DNA of 64,000 nucleotides from Buchnera aphidicola str. Ua (Uroleucon ambrosiae) (GCF_000225465.1 NC_017259.1:1-64000), one strand, 5' to 3'; positions 15,012 through 27,229 are shown, counted from the stretch's first letter. The notes: generated by a model not told the origin, from the letters alone. A program made the numbers and translations.

Positions 15012-16625
15012 ATGGAAGTACAGCGTAATTTTTTTATTTTTGCTTTTTTGTTGTTTTCTTTTTTAATTTGGCAAGCTTGGCATAAAAAATTCTTTTTGAA
15101 TATTACCAAAAATGAACAAATACATCCAATATTTCATATGGAGAATATAAAACAAAATAAAAAACAAATTCTTATTAAAAATAATGTATTAAGTTTAGTA
15201 GTTAATATGTATGGAGGAGATATAGAAGAAGCTTCTTTGCTTGTATATAAAGATACACTACATTCATCTAAACCTTTGAAATTACTTGATACAGCATCTG
15301 ATTTTATTTATCAGGCCCAAAGTGGGTTAATTGGAAAAAATGGTCCAGATAATCCTGCAAACAATAGTCGGCCATTATATGTTTCTAGTAAAAATTTGTT
15401 TGAATTAAAACATGATCAAACAGAATTACGTGTGCCTATCACATGGGTCAGTAATGAAGGTATAATTTATAAAAAAACTTTTATTCTTAAATCGAATCAG
15501 TATGATATTGATATAGAGTATGATATTTATAATTCTACTCAAAAGATTTTAGAAATGAATATGTTTGGACAAATTAAACAAACTATTAATATACCTAAAA
15601 GACGTAATATTTATAGTCATAATTTTGCACTTCAAACTTTTCGAGGTGCCGCTTATTCAAGTAGTGATAATAAATATGAAAAATATAAATTTGATAAAAT
15701 TTCTAATAATCAAAATTTAAATGTTGTTACAGAACATGGGTGGATCGCAATGTTACAACAATATTTTGCTGTAGCTTGGATTCCTCAAAATTTAGGAAAA
15801 AATATATTATATACATCACATTTAGAGAACGACATTGCTGCGATTGGATATAAATCTGCTCCTATTCATATTTTACCTAATTCTCGATCGATTATAAAAT
15901 CAAAGTTATGGATTGGTCCTGAAAAACAAAATGAAATGAAATTAATTGCTCCATATTTAGATTTAACAGTAGATTATGGTTGGCTTTGGTTTTTGTCGCA
16001 ACCATTATTTAAATTGTTAACTATGTTAAATAATATTTTAGGAAATTGGGGTTTTTCTATTATTTTTATTACTTTTATTATGAAAGGTATTACTTATCCT
16101 TTAACAAAAGCACAATATGTTTCTATAGCTAAAATGCGCACATTACAACCTAAAATTAAAGAGATAAAAGAAAAATATTCGCATGATAAACAACGTATAA
16201 GTAAAGAAATGATAGCGTTATATAAAAAAGAAAAAATTAATCCCCTAGGTGGTTTTTTCCCCATTTTTATTCAGATGCCAATTTTTTTATCTCTTTATTA
16301 TATGCTTATAGGATCGGTTGAATTGCGTCATGCACCTTTTATATTATGGATTCATGATTTATCTAATCAAGATCCATATTATATATTGCCTATTATTATG
16401 GGGATAACAATGTTTTTTATTCAGAAAACATCATCTAATAATAATATTTCTGATTCACTTCAAAAAAATATTATGAATTGTATGCCTGTAATTTTTACAA
16501 TGTTTTTTTTATGGTTTCCATCAGGATTAGTTTTATATTATATTATAAGTAATTTAGTCACTATTATACAACAAAAGTTTGTGTTATCTCATATAAATAA
16601 AATTAATAAAAATTATAGTAAATAG
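15012..16625 (+). CDS. yidC: Membrane protein insertase YidC
   Basis: Inserts proteins into the inner membrane, alone or with SecYEG; Fo subunit c is a known client in E. coli. The 537 residues (E. coli 548) show the Gram-negative plan: an N-terminal membrane anchor (about residues 7-23), a large periplasmic domain, then the conserved five-helix core from about residue 330. NPLGGFFPIFIQMPIF in the core is well conserved. It lies 53 bases ahead of mnmE, in the ancestral rnpA-yidC-mnmE order. Confidence 0.97.
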   Translation: MEVQRNFFIFAFLLFSFLIWQAWHKKFFLNITKNEQIHPIFHMENIKQNKKQILIKNNVLSLVVNMYGGDIEEASLLVYKDTLHSSKPLKLLDTASDFIYQAQSGLIGKNGPDNPANNSRPLYVSSKNLFELKHDQTELRVPITWVSNEGIIYKKTFILKSNQYDIDIEYDIYNSTQKILEMNMFGQIKQTINIPKRRNIYSHNFALQTFRGAAYSSSDNKYEKYKFDKISNNQNLNVVTEHGWIAMLQQYFAVAWIPQNLGKNILYTSHLENDIAAIGYKSAPIHILPNSRSIIKSKLWIGPEKQNEMKLIAPYLDLTVDYGWLWFLSQPLFKLLTMLNNILGNWGFSIIFITFIMKGITYPLTKAQYVSIAKMRTLQPKIKEIKEKYSHDKQRISKEMIALYKKEKINPLGGFFPIFIQMPIFLSLYYMLIGSVELRHAPFILWIHDLSNQDPYYILPIIMGITMFFIQKTSSNNNISDSLQKNIMNCMPVIFTMFFLWFPSGLVLYYIISNLVTIIQQKFVLSHINKINKNYSK

Positions 16626-16679
16626 TTAATTGAAAGATAGTAAAAACTTTTTAACATTATCATATAAAGAAAATATTTT

Positions 16680-18041
16680 ATGATTCATAATGAAACTATT
16701 GTTGCTCAAGTTACTTGTCCAGGAAAAAGTTCTGTTGGAATATTAAGAATATCTGGAACACAGTCAAAAACTGTTGCTATGGAATTATTAGGACGAGTTC
16801 CTCTAGCAAGATTTGCTACTTATTCAAAATTTTTAGATGTAAATTCTAATGTATTAGATCAAGGTATTTCTTTATGGTTTCCTGCTCCTCATTCTTTTAC
16901 AGGTGAAGATGTATTAGAATTACAAGGTCATGGTAGTCCATTAATTATGGATTTATTAATTAAAAGAATTTTATCTATTAAAAATGTTAGACTAGCTAAA
17001 CCAGGAGAATTTTCTGAACGTGCGTTTTTAAATAATAAATTAGATTTAATTCAAGCTGAATCTATAGATGATTTAATTAATGCTGAAACAGAATCCTCAA
17101 TTTATGCTTCATTACATTCGTTACAAGGTCACTTTTCTTTGTTTATCACGGAATTGATGAATTTAATTATAAAATTTCGTGTATATATAGAATCTAATAT
17201 AGATTTTTCAGAAGAAGATATTAATCTTAATATTGAAGATATCGTTGATTCAAAATTTAATAAATTAAATAATCAGTTTTTAAAAATTAAAAAAATAGTA
17301 GTAGAAGGTAAGTTATTAAGAGAAGGAAAAAAAATAGTAATTGCAGGCCCGCCTAATGTTGGAAAATCAAGTTTATTAAATATTTTATCATCATCTAATA
17401 GAGCTATCGTTACTAATATTCCAGGTACTACACGAGATTTGTTATATGAACATATTAGTATTAATGGTATTACCTGTGAATTAATTGATACTGCTGGTTT
17501 ACGTGATACAGAGAACCTAGTAGAAAATATTGGGGTAATTCGTGCTTGGGAAATGATTAAACAATCTGATCATATTTTATTTGTAATTGATGCAACTATT
17601 AAATTATCTGAACAAAAAAAGATATGTGATGAGTTCATTCATAATCTCTCTAAAATTAATATTCCAATAACTTTTGTATTAAATAAAAGTGATTTAATCA
17701 AAAATAAGTGTAATTTTGAAAAAATAGTAGGTTTAAAATGTATTAGTGTATCAGCAAAAACAGGTATAGGAATTGATATATTGCGTCAAAATATTATTCA
17801 AATTGAAAAATGTAACAGTCGAGAAAGTATTTTTATTGCTCGTCGACGTCATATTCATCAAATTGATTTAGCGTATAATGAATTTTTAGTAGCAAAAAAA
17901 CAATGGAAATTGTTTAAAAATATTGAATGTTTAGCTGATTCGTTAAATATTATTCATAGATTTTTAGGAGAAATTACAGGAAAATATACTTCTACTGATT
18001 TATTAAATAATATTTTTTCTAATTTTTGTATTGGAAAATAA
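16680..18041 (+). CDS. mnmE: tRNA modification GTPase MnmE (TrmE)
   Basis: GTPase partner of MnmG in wobble-uridine modification. The 453 residues (E. coli 454) comprise the N-terminal formyl-THF-binding domain with CPGKSSVGI, a helical domain, and an inserted G domain with G1 GPPNVGKS (223-230), G2 IPGTTRD, G3 DTAG and G4 NKSD. The protein ends in the family motif FCIGK with the conserved cysteine at 450. tRNA-Phe follows on the opposite strand. Confidence 0.97.
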   Translation: MIHNETIVAQVTCPGKSSVGILRISGTQSKTVAMELLGRVPLARFATYSKFLDVNSNVLDQGISLWFPAPHSFTGEDVLELQGHGSPLIMDLLIKRILSIKNVRLAKPGEFSERAFLNNKLDLIQAESIDDLINAETESSIYASLHSLQGHFSLFITELMNLIIKFRVYIESNIDFSEEDINLNIEDIVDSKFNKLNNQFLKIKKIVVEGKLLREGKKIVIAGPPNVGKSSLLNILSSSNRAIVTNIPGTTRDLLYEHISINGITCELIDTAGLRDTENLVENIGVIRAWEMIKQSDHILFVIDATIKLSEQKKICDEFIHNLSKINIPITFVLNKSDLIKNKCNFEKIVGLKCISVSAKTGIGIDILRQNIIQIEKCNSRESIFIARRRHIHQIDLAYNEFLVAKKQWKLFKNIECLADSLNIIHRFLGEITGKYTSTDLLNNIFSNFCIGK

Positions 18042-18077
18042 AATAAAAATTTTATATTAAATTCATATAATATGATA

Positions 18078-18150
18078 TGCCCGGAGGCGGAATTGAACCA
18101 CCGACACGGGGATTTTCAGTCCCCTGCTCTACCGACTGAGCTATCCGGGC
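18078..18150 (-). tRNA. pheT-like tRNA-Phe: tRNA-Phe (GAA)
   Basis: The reverse strand folds as a 73-base cloverleaf: acceptor arms GCCCGGA / TCCGGGC, D arm TAGCTCAGTCGGTAGAGCA, anticodon GAA in CTGAAAA, and T loop GGTTCAATTCC. The 3' CCA is not encoded: the discriminator A is followed by TAT. It stands alone between mnmE and groES. E. coli also has a tRNA-Phe gene close to groESL, so the position may be partly ancestral. Confidence 0.97.
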
Positions 18151-18308
18151 GTGATATATATTAAATCATTAAATATAAAACTTTGTCAATATTTTTATAA
18201 TTAAAAATTTACTATTATTAATATTATTATAACTAATTAAATAAAGGTTTTTAAAATTATAAAAATATAAATTTATATATAACATAAAAATAAAAAATAA
18301 TTTTTACC

Positions 18309-18335
18309 CTTGAAAGTTTTACTAAAGATCCATAT
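18309..18335 (+). promoter_or_regulatory. Sigma-32 heat-shock promoter of groESL
   Basis: CTTGAAA (18309-18315) and ATCCATAT (18328-18335) are separated by the 13 bases (counted from CTTGAA) seen in the E. coli groE promoter, against the consensus CTTGAAA ... CCCCATNT. The -35 side is preceded by CC, as in E. coli. It lies 84 bases upstream of groES. This is the clearest alternative-sigma site in the window, and rpoH itself is kept at 24419. Confidence 0.8.
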
Positions 18336-18418
18336 ATTTACATTAATACAATGAATTTTATAAATTTTATTCAAAATTTTAAAAAAATAATTAAATTATC
18401 TACAAGGAGCATTATCAT

Positions 18419-18709
18419 ATGAAAATTCGTCCATTGCATGATCGTGTGCTTGTTAAACGTCAAGAAGTAGAATCAAAATCTGCAGGTGGTATTGTACTTA
18501 CAGGTTCTGCTGCAGGTAAATCAACTCGAGGAACAGTCACTGCTGTAGGAAAAGGTCGTGTATTAGATAATGGAGAAATTAAACCATTAGATGTTAAAAT
18601 TGGTGATGTTGTTATTTTTAATGAAGGTTATGGTGCGAAAACAGAAAAAATTGATAATGAAGAATTATTAATTTTAAATGAAAGTGACATTTTAGCAATT
18701 GTTGAATAG
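18419..18709 (+). CDS. groES: Co-chaperonin GroES
   Basis: Heptameric lid of the GroEL folding chamber. The 96 residues (E. coli 97) begin [14 protein letters not shown] and contain the mobile loop [18 protein letters not shown], which binds GroEL. The ribosome binding site AAGGAGC is strong. It is transcribed with groEL, 55 bases downstream, from the sigma-32 promoter at 18309. Codon use is better than in most neighbours, as expected for the most abundant protein pair of this symbiont. Confidence 0.98.
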   Translation: MKIRPLHDRVLVKRQEVESKSAGGIVLTGSAAGKSTRGTVTAVGKGRVLDNGEIKPLDVKIGDVVIFNEGYGAKTEKIDNEELLILNESDILAIVE

Positions 18710-18752
18710 TACATTAAACTATAATATGCTATATCCATTACAAATTTATTAA

Positions 18753-20411
<1,659 letters not shown>

Positions 20412-20461
20412 ACAGACATTTATTTTTTTTTGATGATGATTTTAAATTAATTTAAAAATAT

Positions 20462-20496
20462 CTTTCCTCAGGTTTATTTATCTGAGGAAAGTTTTT
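20462..20496 (+). terminator. Intrinsic terminator of groESL
   Basis: CTTTCCTCAG (20462-20471) pairs perfectly with CTGAGGAAAG (20482-20491), a 10-bp stem with a 10-base loop, followed by five T (20492-20496). It begins 51 bases after the groEL stop codon. It is the most canonical terminator in the window. Confidence 0.9.
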
Positions 20497-20584
20497 AATA
20501 TTAGTTACATAATATCAACAATCTTTGATTTTTTGTTAAAAAACAAATATTATCATAATATATAATAAAGGTTATTATAAAAAG

Positions 20585-21148
20585 ATGCATTATAGTAATA
20601 ATTTTCGTGTAGGTAGTAAAATTATATTTGAAAAAGAACCATGTTTAATAGAATCTAGTGAATTTGTTAAGCCAGGAAAAGGTCAAGCATTTGTACGTGT
20701 AAAAATACGAAAATTATTAACAAAACAACTAATAGAAAAAACTTTTAAATCTACAGATTATTTAGAAGTAGCAGATATAAAAGAATATACTTTATCTTAT
20801 TTATATAATGATGGTCTTTTTTGGTATTTTATAAATAATGATACTTTTGAAGAACTACCAGTAGAGAAGAGCATTATTGGTGTTAATAAAAAATGGTTAT
20901 TAGAACAAGATACTTGTACTATAACTTTATGGAATAATGAACCTATTTCTGTTGTACCTAATAATTTCGTTAATCTTAAAGTAATACACGTACAGGCTAC
21001 TTTAAAAGGTGACACAGTAAATACAAGAAATATTAAATTAGCTACATTAATTACAGGCGCTATTGTCAAAGTACCATTATTTATTGAAATTGGTGAATTG
21101 ATTAAAATAGATACAAGATCTGGTCAATATATATCGCGAGTAAAATAA
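20585..21148 (+). CDS. efp: Translation elongation factor P
   Basis: Binds next to the P-site tRNA and rescues ribosomes stalled at polyproline. The 187 residues (E. coli 188) comprise the N-terminal KOW-like domain with the loop KPGKGQAF and two OB domains ending [12 protein letters not shown]. The lysine that carries beta-lysylation (Lys34 in E. coli) is present as residue 32. The modification enzymes are not in the window. It is convergent with dnaC; the two stop codons are only six bases apart. Confidence 0.97.
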   Translation: MHYSNNFRVGSKIIFEKEPCLIESSEFVKPGKGQAFVRVKIRKLLTKQLIEKTFKSTDYLEVADIKEYTLSYLYNDGLFWYFINNDTFEELPVEKSIIGVNKKWLLEQDTCTITLWNNEPISVVPNNFVNLKVIHVQATLKGDTVNTRNIKLATLITGAIVKVPLFIEIGELIKIDTRSGQYISRVK

Positions 21149-21154
21149 AAAATT

Positions 21155-21895
21155 TTAATATTCATTTCCTTTTACATATTGTCTATAACTGTCCCATTCA
21201 AATGTTAACCATAAACTATTTCCTAAACGCATTCTATCAATTACTCTTTCACCTAATAAATTTTTCATTCCTTTATGATCTAAATTAGACAACATTCCAG
21301 TAGAGCGTTTCGATGATGATCTTCTATCAACAATTTGATTTATAATAACTTTTTCATAACGAGATTCAGTTTGCATACCAATTTCATCAATCATTAATAA
21401 ATCTACACTACTAAGATTATGTAATAAATTTTCTTCTGTGATATTACTTGCACCATTAAATGTTCCTTTGATATTCGACATTAAATCTGCTACTGTAACA
21501 AGCAAAATACTTTTTCCATGTAAAATTAAATAATTACCTATTGCTGATGCTAAATGATTTTTTCCAGTTCCAGGTTTTCCTGAAAAAATAAAACTAGCAA
21601 TATTATCATTAAATTTTTCAGCATATTTTTTCGATGCTATCAGTACTTTTCTTTGTCCATCATGTTCAATTTTATAATTATCAAATGAACAATTCATATA
21701 TAATTCACGAATACCTGATCTTCCTAAAATACGTTGCATTTTCATTGCTTTATTTGCACGTAGTATAGATTCAGAAGAAATTCTTCCTTGTTCTTGATTC
21801 CAAGCAAATAAATCTTCATCATTATCAAATTTAGGTTTTATATTTTTAGGCATTAAACGTTGAAGACGTTTAAAGAAATCAGTAGAAAATATCAT
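21155..21895 (-). CDS. dnaC: Helicase loader DnaC
   Basis: AAA+ protein that loads the DnaB helicase at the origin and at restart sites. The 246 residues match E. coli (245). The P-loop has the DnaC-specific form GKPGTGKN (106-113), followed by Walker B LLMIDEIG, and the C-terminal half (VIINQIVDRRSSSKR, LGERVIDRMRLGNSLW) is strongly conserved. The ATG directly abuts the dnaT stop codon, which suggests coupled translation. Confidence 0.97.
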   Translation of the reverse strand: MIFSTDFFKRLQRLMPKNIKPKFDNDEDLFAWNQEQGRISSESILRANKAMKMQRILGRSGIRELYMNCSFDNYKIEHDGQRKVLIASKKYAEKFNDNIASFIFSGKPGTGKNHLASAIGNYLILHGKSILLVTVADLMSNIKGTFNGASNITEENLLHNLSSVDLLMIDEIGMQTESRYEKVIINQIVDRRSSSKRSTGMLSNLDHKGMKNLLGERVIDRMRLGNSLWLTFEWDSYRQYVKGNEY

Positions 21896-22393
21896 TTATT
21901 TACCTCGAAATCCATGTGGTATTGTTTGATCAGGTGTTGGTATATATGTAATATCTCGTTTTTTTTGTAGTTTATATTCAATTGATCTACTGTTCTGTAG
22001 ACTTCTAGCTAATTTTTGTTGCCATTGTATATGATAAAAAAAACATCCTTCTGCTTGCCAATAAGAGATAAAAGCAGCTAGCTCTGATTTTGATACTTCT
22101 TTATTTAGAATAATGCCCCATAATGCTGCATGGCGTATAAAATCTTGATCAGGTGTCCAGTCTGGGTGCATAGAAAATTTTTTATTTATATTTTTTGTGT
22201 TGACATTTTGATGATTTTTTAATTTATATTGTAAATCAAATATTTTATTAAAAATTTCAGGAGTGATGATATAAAAAATAGTTGAGTTATTTTTTAATAT
22301 TTCTAGTACACCTTTATTAGATTTTTCAATTATTTGATTTGGATTTTGACAAAATAAATCAAAATTTATTTTATCAGAAATTAAAAGTTTCAT
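21896..22393 (-). CDS. dnaT: Primosomal protein DnaT
   Basis: Primosome protein that helps PriA hand DNA to DnaB-DnaC during replication restart. The 165 residues (E. coli 179) keep the conserved C-terminal segment HPDWTPDQDFIRHAALWGI and the helical region WQAEGCFFYHIQWQQKLARSL. The N-terminal half is more diverged. dnaT-dnaC is the ancestral gene pair. Confidence 0.94.
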   Translation of the reverse strand: MKLLISDKINFDLFCQNPNQIIEKSNKGVLEILKNNSTIFYIITPEIFNKIFDLQYKLKNHQNVNTKNINKKFSMHPDWTPDQDFIRHAALWGIILNKEVSKSELAAFISYWQAEGCFFYHIQWQQKLARSLQNSRSIEYKLQKKRDITYIPTPDQTIPHGFRGK

Positions 22394-22475
22394 AAATATT
22401 TTACCTAATATGATTTTTATATTTTTTGAGTTATTGTAATTTATGAGTTATTCAATATGTAATATTTTTATCTTT

Positions 22476-23048
22476 TTATTTATTAACGATATACAAATAA
22501 TATTGTATTTGATTTTTGTTTTTATTTTTATATAACATCCAATTATTTGGTATCGTAAGAGACTGATTTTTTTCCTGTTCTATATAAATCAGTGAATTTT
22601 TTTTTATCCATTTTTTATTTTCTAATAAGTTAATAGTTTTTTCAACTAATCCATGATAATAAGGAGGATCAATGAAAATTATATCATATGGTTTACTGTT
22701 TTTTTTTAACCAATAAAATGTATTAGTACGTATAATTTCTGCATTTGATATATTTAATTTTTGTATATTTGTTTTTAGAGTCCAGTATGTTTTTTTTTCT
22801 ATTTCTAAAAAAGTTAAAAATGCTGCATGACGAGATATAGCTTCAATTCCAAGAGCACCACTACCTGAAAAACAATCAAGACATGTTGCATTTTCAATAT
22901 ATTTAGATAACCATTCAAATAGCGTTTCTCTTATTTGATTAGTAGTAGGACGTACATGATTGCAATTGTTAAAAGATATTTTTCTACCTTTAAATTTTCC
23001 GGAAATAATATAAATTTTTCCATATTTTTTGTAAAAAGAATTATGCAT
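22476..23048 (-). CDS. rsmD: 16S rRNA (guanine966-N2)-methyltransferase
   Basis: SAM-dependent enzyme that methylates G966 of 16S rRNA. The 190 residues (E. coli 198) show the Rossmann SAM-binding loop FSGSGALG (60-67) and the amino-methyltransferase catalytic motif DPPY (127-130), plus the conserved segment RPTTNQIRETLFEWL. It is divergent from ftsY, the same arrangement as in E. coli, which supports the assignment. Confidence 0.95.
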   Translation of the reverse strand: MHNSFYKKYGKIYIISGKFKGRKISFNNCNHVRPTTNQIRETLFEWLSKYIENATCLDCFSGSGALGIEAISRHAAFLTFLEIEKKTYWTLKTNIQKLNISNAEIIRTNTFYWLKKNSKPYDIIFIDPPYYHGLVEKTINLLENKKWIKKNSLIYIEQEKNQSLTIPNNWMLYKNKNKNQIQYYLYIVNK

Positions 23049-23187
23049 TAGATTAGATTTTTTGTGTTAGTGATATAATTTATTTAAATTTTTATTTTTT
23101 ATAAATTTATAAAAAATATTTTTAATGAAATTGAAATATATAATTTTTATTATGAATATATAACTTAAGTAATTGAGGTAAATTAAT

Positions 23188-24282
23188 ATGAAAAATAGTA
23201 AAAAAGATAATTTTTTTACTTGGTTAAGTTCTAAAATAAAAAAAGAAAAAACACAAGATATTATACAAAATAATAATGAAAAAAAAAATAAAATAGAAAT
23301 ATTAAATAATATTGATACAGATATTAATTGTGAAGATGAAACGAATATAGTTATAAAAACCAATTTTTTCTCACGATTAAAAAAAGGTTTAATAAAAACA
23401 AAGCAATTATTGCATAATGGTATTAATAATATTTTTTTATCAAAAACTATAGATGATGTTCTTTTTGAAGAACTAGAAGAAAAAATGTTACTTGCTGATA
23501 TTGGAATTGATACTAGTAATCGAATTATCAGTAATTTAATAAAAGATGTCAATCGTCAGGATTTGAAAAGTTCTGAAAAACTTTATTTTTTGTTAAAAAA
23601 AAATATGTATAATATTTTAAAAACAGTAGAAATTCCTTTAGAAATTTCTAAACATCAGCCTTTTGTTATTTTAGTAGTAGGAGTAAATGGAACAGGTAAA
23701 ACAACTACTATAGGGAAATTAGCAAAAAAATATAAATCTGAAGGAAAATCTGTTATGTTAGCTGCTGCAGATACATTCAGAGCCGCAGGTATAGAACAAT
23801 TACAAATATTAGGAAAATTAAATAATATCTCAGTAATAGCACAACATTTTGGTTCAGATCCAGCAGCAGTAATTTTTGATGCAGTGAAATCAGCTAAATC
23901 AAAAAAAATAGATATATTAATTATTGATACTGCTGGAAGATTGCATAATAAGATACATTTAATTGAAGAGTTAAAAAAGATAGTTAGAGTTATTAAAAAA
24001 TTAGATATATCTGCTCCACATGAAATAATGTTAATTATCGATGCTTGTAACGGACAAAATACTATAAAACAAACAGAAATATTCCATAGAGCATTAAATT
24101 TAACTGGTATTGTCATTACTAAATTAGATGGAACTGCTAAAGGAGGAGTGATTTTTTCTTTAGCAGATCAATTTAAAATTCCAATTCGTTATATTGGAAT
24201 TGGTGAAGATTCAAAAGATTTAGGTATTTTTAATAGTAATGAGTTTATTGATGCTATATTTATAGAAAAAAAATATTATTAA
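23188..24282 (+). CDS. ftsY: Signal recognition particle receptor FtsY
   Basis: GTPase that receives SRP-ribosome complexes at the membrane. The NG domain is intact: GVNGTGKTTT (165-174), DTFRAAG, IIDTAGR and TKLDGTAKGG. At 364 residues it is far shorter than E. coli FtsY (497). Nearly all the difference is in the acidic N-terminal A domain, here reduced to about 60 mostly basic and Asn-rich residues. ftsE and ftsX, which follow in E. coli, are absent; rpoH comes next after a hairpin. Confidence 0.96.
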   Translation: MKNSKKDNFFTWLSSKIKKEKTQDIIQNNNEKKNKIEILNNIDTDINCEDETNIVIKTNFFSRLKKGLIKTKQLLHNGINNIFLSKTIDDVLFEELEEKMLLADIGIDTSNRIISNLIKDVNRQDLKSSEKLYFLLKKNMYNILKTVEIPLEISKHQPFVILVVGVNGTGKTTTIGKLAKKYKSEGKSVMLAAADTFRAAGIEQLQILGKLNNISVIAQHFGSDPAAVIFDAVKSAKSKKIDILIIDTAGRLHNKIHLIEELKKIVRVIKKLDISAPHEIMLIIDACNGQNTIKQTEIFHRALNLTGIVITKLDGTAKGGVIFSLADQFKIPIRYIGIGEDSKDLGIFNSNEFIDAIFIEKKYY

Positions 24283-24321
24283 ATGATGTCATAATTTTAT
24301 AAAAACTGAATGAATTATTTT

Positions 24322-24346
24322 GTATAAATCTTTGATTTATACTTTT
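24322..24346 (+). terminator. Hairpin with T tail after ftsY
   Basis: GTATAAATC (24322-24330) and GATTTATAC (24334-24342) form a perfect 9-bp stem with a TTT loop, followed by TTTT (24343-24346). It is 40 bases after ftsY and about 75 before rpoH, so it probably separates the two transcripts. Confidence 0.6.
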
Positions 24347-24418
24347 AATTACAGTATTATATATAAGTCCCACATGTTAATAATTCAGTATATACAATTC
24401 ATTTATGCGGGAATTGAA

Positions 24419-25273
24419 ATGATTAACAAAGTACAGATTTTATCTGTTACACCACCAAGTAATTTAGATGCATATATTAGAATAGCTAATTTATGGCCAA
24501 TGCTTTCCATTGAAGAAGAAAAAATACTTACTAAACGATTACGCTATCATGGCGATTTAGATGCTGCAAAAACTTTAATTTTATCTCATCTCCGTTTTGT
24601 CATCCATATTTCACGTAACTATTCAGGATACGGTTTGCTTCAATCTGATCTTATACAAGAAGGAAATATTGGATTGATGAAAGCAGTACGTAGATTTAAT
24701 CCAGAGATAGGAGTGCGTCTTGTATCTTTTGCTGTTCATTGGATTAAATCAGAAATACATGAATATGTCTTACGTAATTGGCGCATTGTAAAAGTTGCTA
24801 CTACAAAATCGCAAAGAAAGTTATTTTTTAATTTGAGAAAAACTAAGAAAAGATTAGGTTGGTTTAACGAAGAAGAAATTCAAGTTGTCGCTAAAGAGTT
24901 AGGAGTTAGTAGTAAAGATGTAAAAGAAATGGAATCACGTATGTCTGCTCAAGATGTCATTTTTAATCCATTACCAGATGAAGATATTGATGGAAAAATT
25001 AATGTTTCTATGCAGTATTTAGAAGATAAAAAATCTAATTTTGCTAATGGTTTAGAGCAAGATAACTGGGAAAAACATGCAACGAAAAAATTAAGCAATG
25101 CTTTATCAAGATTAGATGAACGTAGTCGAAACATTATTTCTGCGCGTTGGTTAGATCAAGATCAAAAAAATACTTTACAAACAATAGCAGATCATTATGG
25201 TATTTCTGCAGAAAGAGTTCGACAATTAGAAAAAAACGCAATGAAAAAATTAAAAATAGCTATAGAAAATTAG
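24419..25273 (+). CDS. rpoH: RNA polymerase heat-shock sigma factor (sigma-32)
   Basis: Directs RNA polymerase to heat-shock promoters. From the ATG at 24419 the protein has 284 residues, exactly the E. coli length. A longer in-frame reading from 24320 adds 33 residues with no counterpart and would run through the ftsY terminator. Region 2 includes [19 protein letters not shown], the RpoH box [10 protein letters not shown] is intact, and region 4 ends in the helix-turn-helix [17 protein letters not shown]. The only obvious target in this window is groESL. Confidence 0.97.
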   Translation: MINKVQILSVTPPSNLDAYIRIANLWPMLSIEEEKILTKRLRYHGDLDAAKTLILSHLRFVIHISRNYSGYGLLQSDLIQEGNIGLMKAVRRFNPEIGVRLVSFAVHWIKSEIHEYVLRNWRIVKVATTKSQRKLFFNLRKTKKRLGWFNEEEIQVVAKELGVSSKDVKEMESRMSAQDVIFNPLPDEDIDGKINVSMQYLEDKKSNFANGLEQDNWEKHATKKLSNALSRLDERSRNIISARWLDQDQKNTLQTIADHYGISAERVRQLEKNAMKKLKIAIEN

Positions 25274-25315
25274 ATTGAAAATAATTTTTGATATAATCAA
25301 ATTAAAATAGATATG

Positions 25316-25356
25316 GAGTATGAGATTAAGTTTTATAAAATAGAAAACTCATACTC
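25316..25356. terminator. Hairpin between convergent rpoH and glmS
   Basis: GAGTATGAG (25316-25324) pairs perfectly with CTCATACTC (25348-25356) around a 23-base AT-rich loop. It lies between two convergent genes, with TTTA on the right and an AT-rich left flank, which fits a shared terminator. Confidence 0.6.
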
Positions 25357-25399
25357 TTTAAAAATATTTAATTAATAAAATTTTTCACTTAATAAAATT

Positions 25400-27229
25400 T
25401 TATGCGACAGTAACTGATTTCGCAAGATGTCTTGGCTGATCAATATTTTTACCTTTTATTAGAGCAATATAATAAGCTAATAATTGTAAAGGAATTACAT
25501 AACAAATAGGAGCTATCAATTCTTCTATATATGGTAATTTGATTATATGAATATTATCTTCATCATCAAAATCTTGATCAGATAAAATATAAATTAAACC
25601 ACCTCTAGAAGAAATTTCTTTGATGTTTTGTTGATTTTTTGATAATAAAGAATTTTTGGGAGCAATAATAATAACTGGCATATTTTTATCAATTAATGCA
25701 AGAGGGCCATGTTTAAGTTCTCCAGATGGATAAGCTTCAGCATGAATATAAGAAATTTCTTTTAATTTTAAAGCTCCTTCTATCGCAATAGGATATTGAT
25801 CCCCTCTTCCAAGAAATAGTACATTTTGTTTGTTTGATAAATTTTGAGCTATTTTTTTCATTATTTGTTTTTTATTTAAAATTTCTTGAATTTTTTGAGG
25901 TAAATGTTGTATTGTTTTTATAATTATTTTTGCTGTATTATTGTTTTTATTTTTTAAAGTAATTATTTTAGAGATAAGCATAAGTAGCACAGTTAATTGA
26001 GTAGTAAAAGATTTCGTTGAAGCCACTCCAATTTCTAAACCAGCTTGAGTTAATATATAGCAATCTGATTCTTTAACTAAGGATGATCCTTCCATATTAC
26101 AAATAGTTAAATTTCCTAAATAACCAAGTTTTTTAGAATATCTTAATGCTGCTAGTGTATCAGCTGTTTCACCTGATTGAGATAAAGTAATGAATAAACT
26201 ATTCTGTCTTACAACTAATTTTCTTGATGAAAATTCAGATGCAATTTCAACATCACAAGGAATGTTAGCCAGTGATTCAAACCAATATTTTGCTACCATA
26301 GCAGCGTGATATGAAGTTCCACATGCAACGATATGAATATGTTCTGTATTAATTAACAAATTATCTTTTTTCAATCCTAATTCAGAAAAATATACTGTTT
26401 GATTTTCTTGCAACCGATTTTTTAAAGTATTTTTAATAGAACAAGGTTGTTCATGTATTTCTTTTTCCATATAAAAATGATATTTTCCTTTATTTGCAGA
26501 CTTATATTCTATATTAGATAGAATTTCTTTTCTGTTTATTTGAAGATTATATTTATTAAATATATTAATTTTATTATTTTGAACAATAGCTATGTCTCCT
26601 TCTTCTAAATATATAAAGCGTTTTGTAATATTTAATAATGCAATTTGATCTGAAGCAATAAAATTTTCTTTTATTCCAAGTCCAATTACTAGTGGACTAC
26701 CAGATCGTATTGCAATCAATTTTGAAGGGTTATTTTTATCCATTACAACCATACTATAATTACCATATAATTTTTTTATGCTATTTTGTATGACTTTTTT
26801 AAGACAATATTTTTTTTGGTTTTGTTCCCAATGTAATAAATGAGCAATAACTTCTGTATCAGTATCAGAATAAAATTTATATCCTTGTTTTTTTAAAAAA
26901 GTACGTAATATAGAACAGTTTTCAATGATTCCATTATGCACAATTACAATGTTTGATGACATATGTGGATGAGTATTTTCTTTTGATATTTTACCGTGAG
27001 TAGCCCAGCGAGTATGTGCAATACCAATATTTCCTAATATTTTTTTTTTATTTATTTTTTTTATAAGAGAATCAACTTTGCCAACACAACGAATGCGAAT
27101 AATATGATTGTGATGATCGATGATTGCTAAACCTGATGAATCATATCCTCTGTATTCTAATTTTTTCATTCCATCAATTAGAATATTTATAATATTACGT
27201 TTTGTTACTGCAGCAATGATACCACACAT
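25400..27229 (-). CDS. glmS: Glutamine-fructose-6-phosphate aminotransferase (isomerizing)
   Basis: Makes glucosamine-6-phosphate from fructose-6-phosphate and glutamine, the first step to UDP-GlcNAc for peptidoglycan. The 609 residues equal E. coli. The catalytic N-terminal cysteine follows the initiator Met (MCGIIAAV), and two SIS domains hold the sugar (SQSGETADT). The C-terminus LAKSVTVA is conserved. It is the second gene of glmU-glmS. I see no sign of an upstream sRNA-type regulation site in the 75-bp spacer. Confidence 0.97.
   Translation of the reverse strand: MCGIIAAVTKRNIINILIDGMKKLEYRGYDSSGLAIIDHHNHIIRIRCVGKVDSLIKKINKKKILGNIGIAHTRWATHGKISKENTHPHMSSNIVIVHNGIIENCSILRTFLKKQGYKFYSDTDTEVIAHLLHWEQNQKKYCLKKVIQNSIKKLYGNYSMVVMDKNNPSKLIAIRSGSPLVIGLGIKENFIASDQIALLNITKRFIYLEEGDIAIVQNNKINIFNKYNLQINRKEILSNIEYKSANKGKYHFYMEKEIHEQPCSIKNTLKNRLQENQTVYFSELGLKKDNLLINTEHIHIVACGTSYHAAMVAKYWFESLANIPCDVEIASEFSSRKLVVRQNSLFITLSQSGETADTLAALRYSKKLGYLGNLTICNMEGSSLVKESDCYILTQAGLEIGVASTKSFTTQLTVLLMLISKIITLKNKNNNTAKIIIKTIQHLPQKIQEILNKKQIMKKIAQNLSNKQNVLFLGRGDQYPIAIEGALKLKEISYIHAEAYPSGELKHGPLALIDKNMPVIIIAPKNSLLSKNQQNIKEISSRGGLIYILSDQDFDDEDNIHIIKLPYIEELIAPICYVIPLQLLAYYIALIKGKNIDQPRHLAKSVTVA

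Noticed and set aside
23067..23552. 161-codon hydrophobic open frame on the - strand over the start of ftsY
   Set aside because: It lies antisense to ftsY and its rsmD-side spacer. Its Phe/Ile/Leu/Ser-rich content is what the reverse of Lys/Asn-rich coding gives. No recognisable family.
23655..24116. 153-codon frame antisense to the ftsY G domain
   Set aside because: A shadow of a highly conserved gene; composition follows the sense strand.
24320..24418. Upstream in-frame extension of rpoH by 33 residues
   Set aside because: It would translate through the ftsY terminator hairpin and has no counterpart in the 284-residue family.
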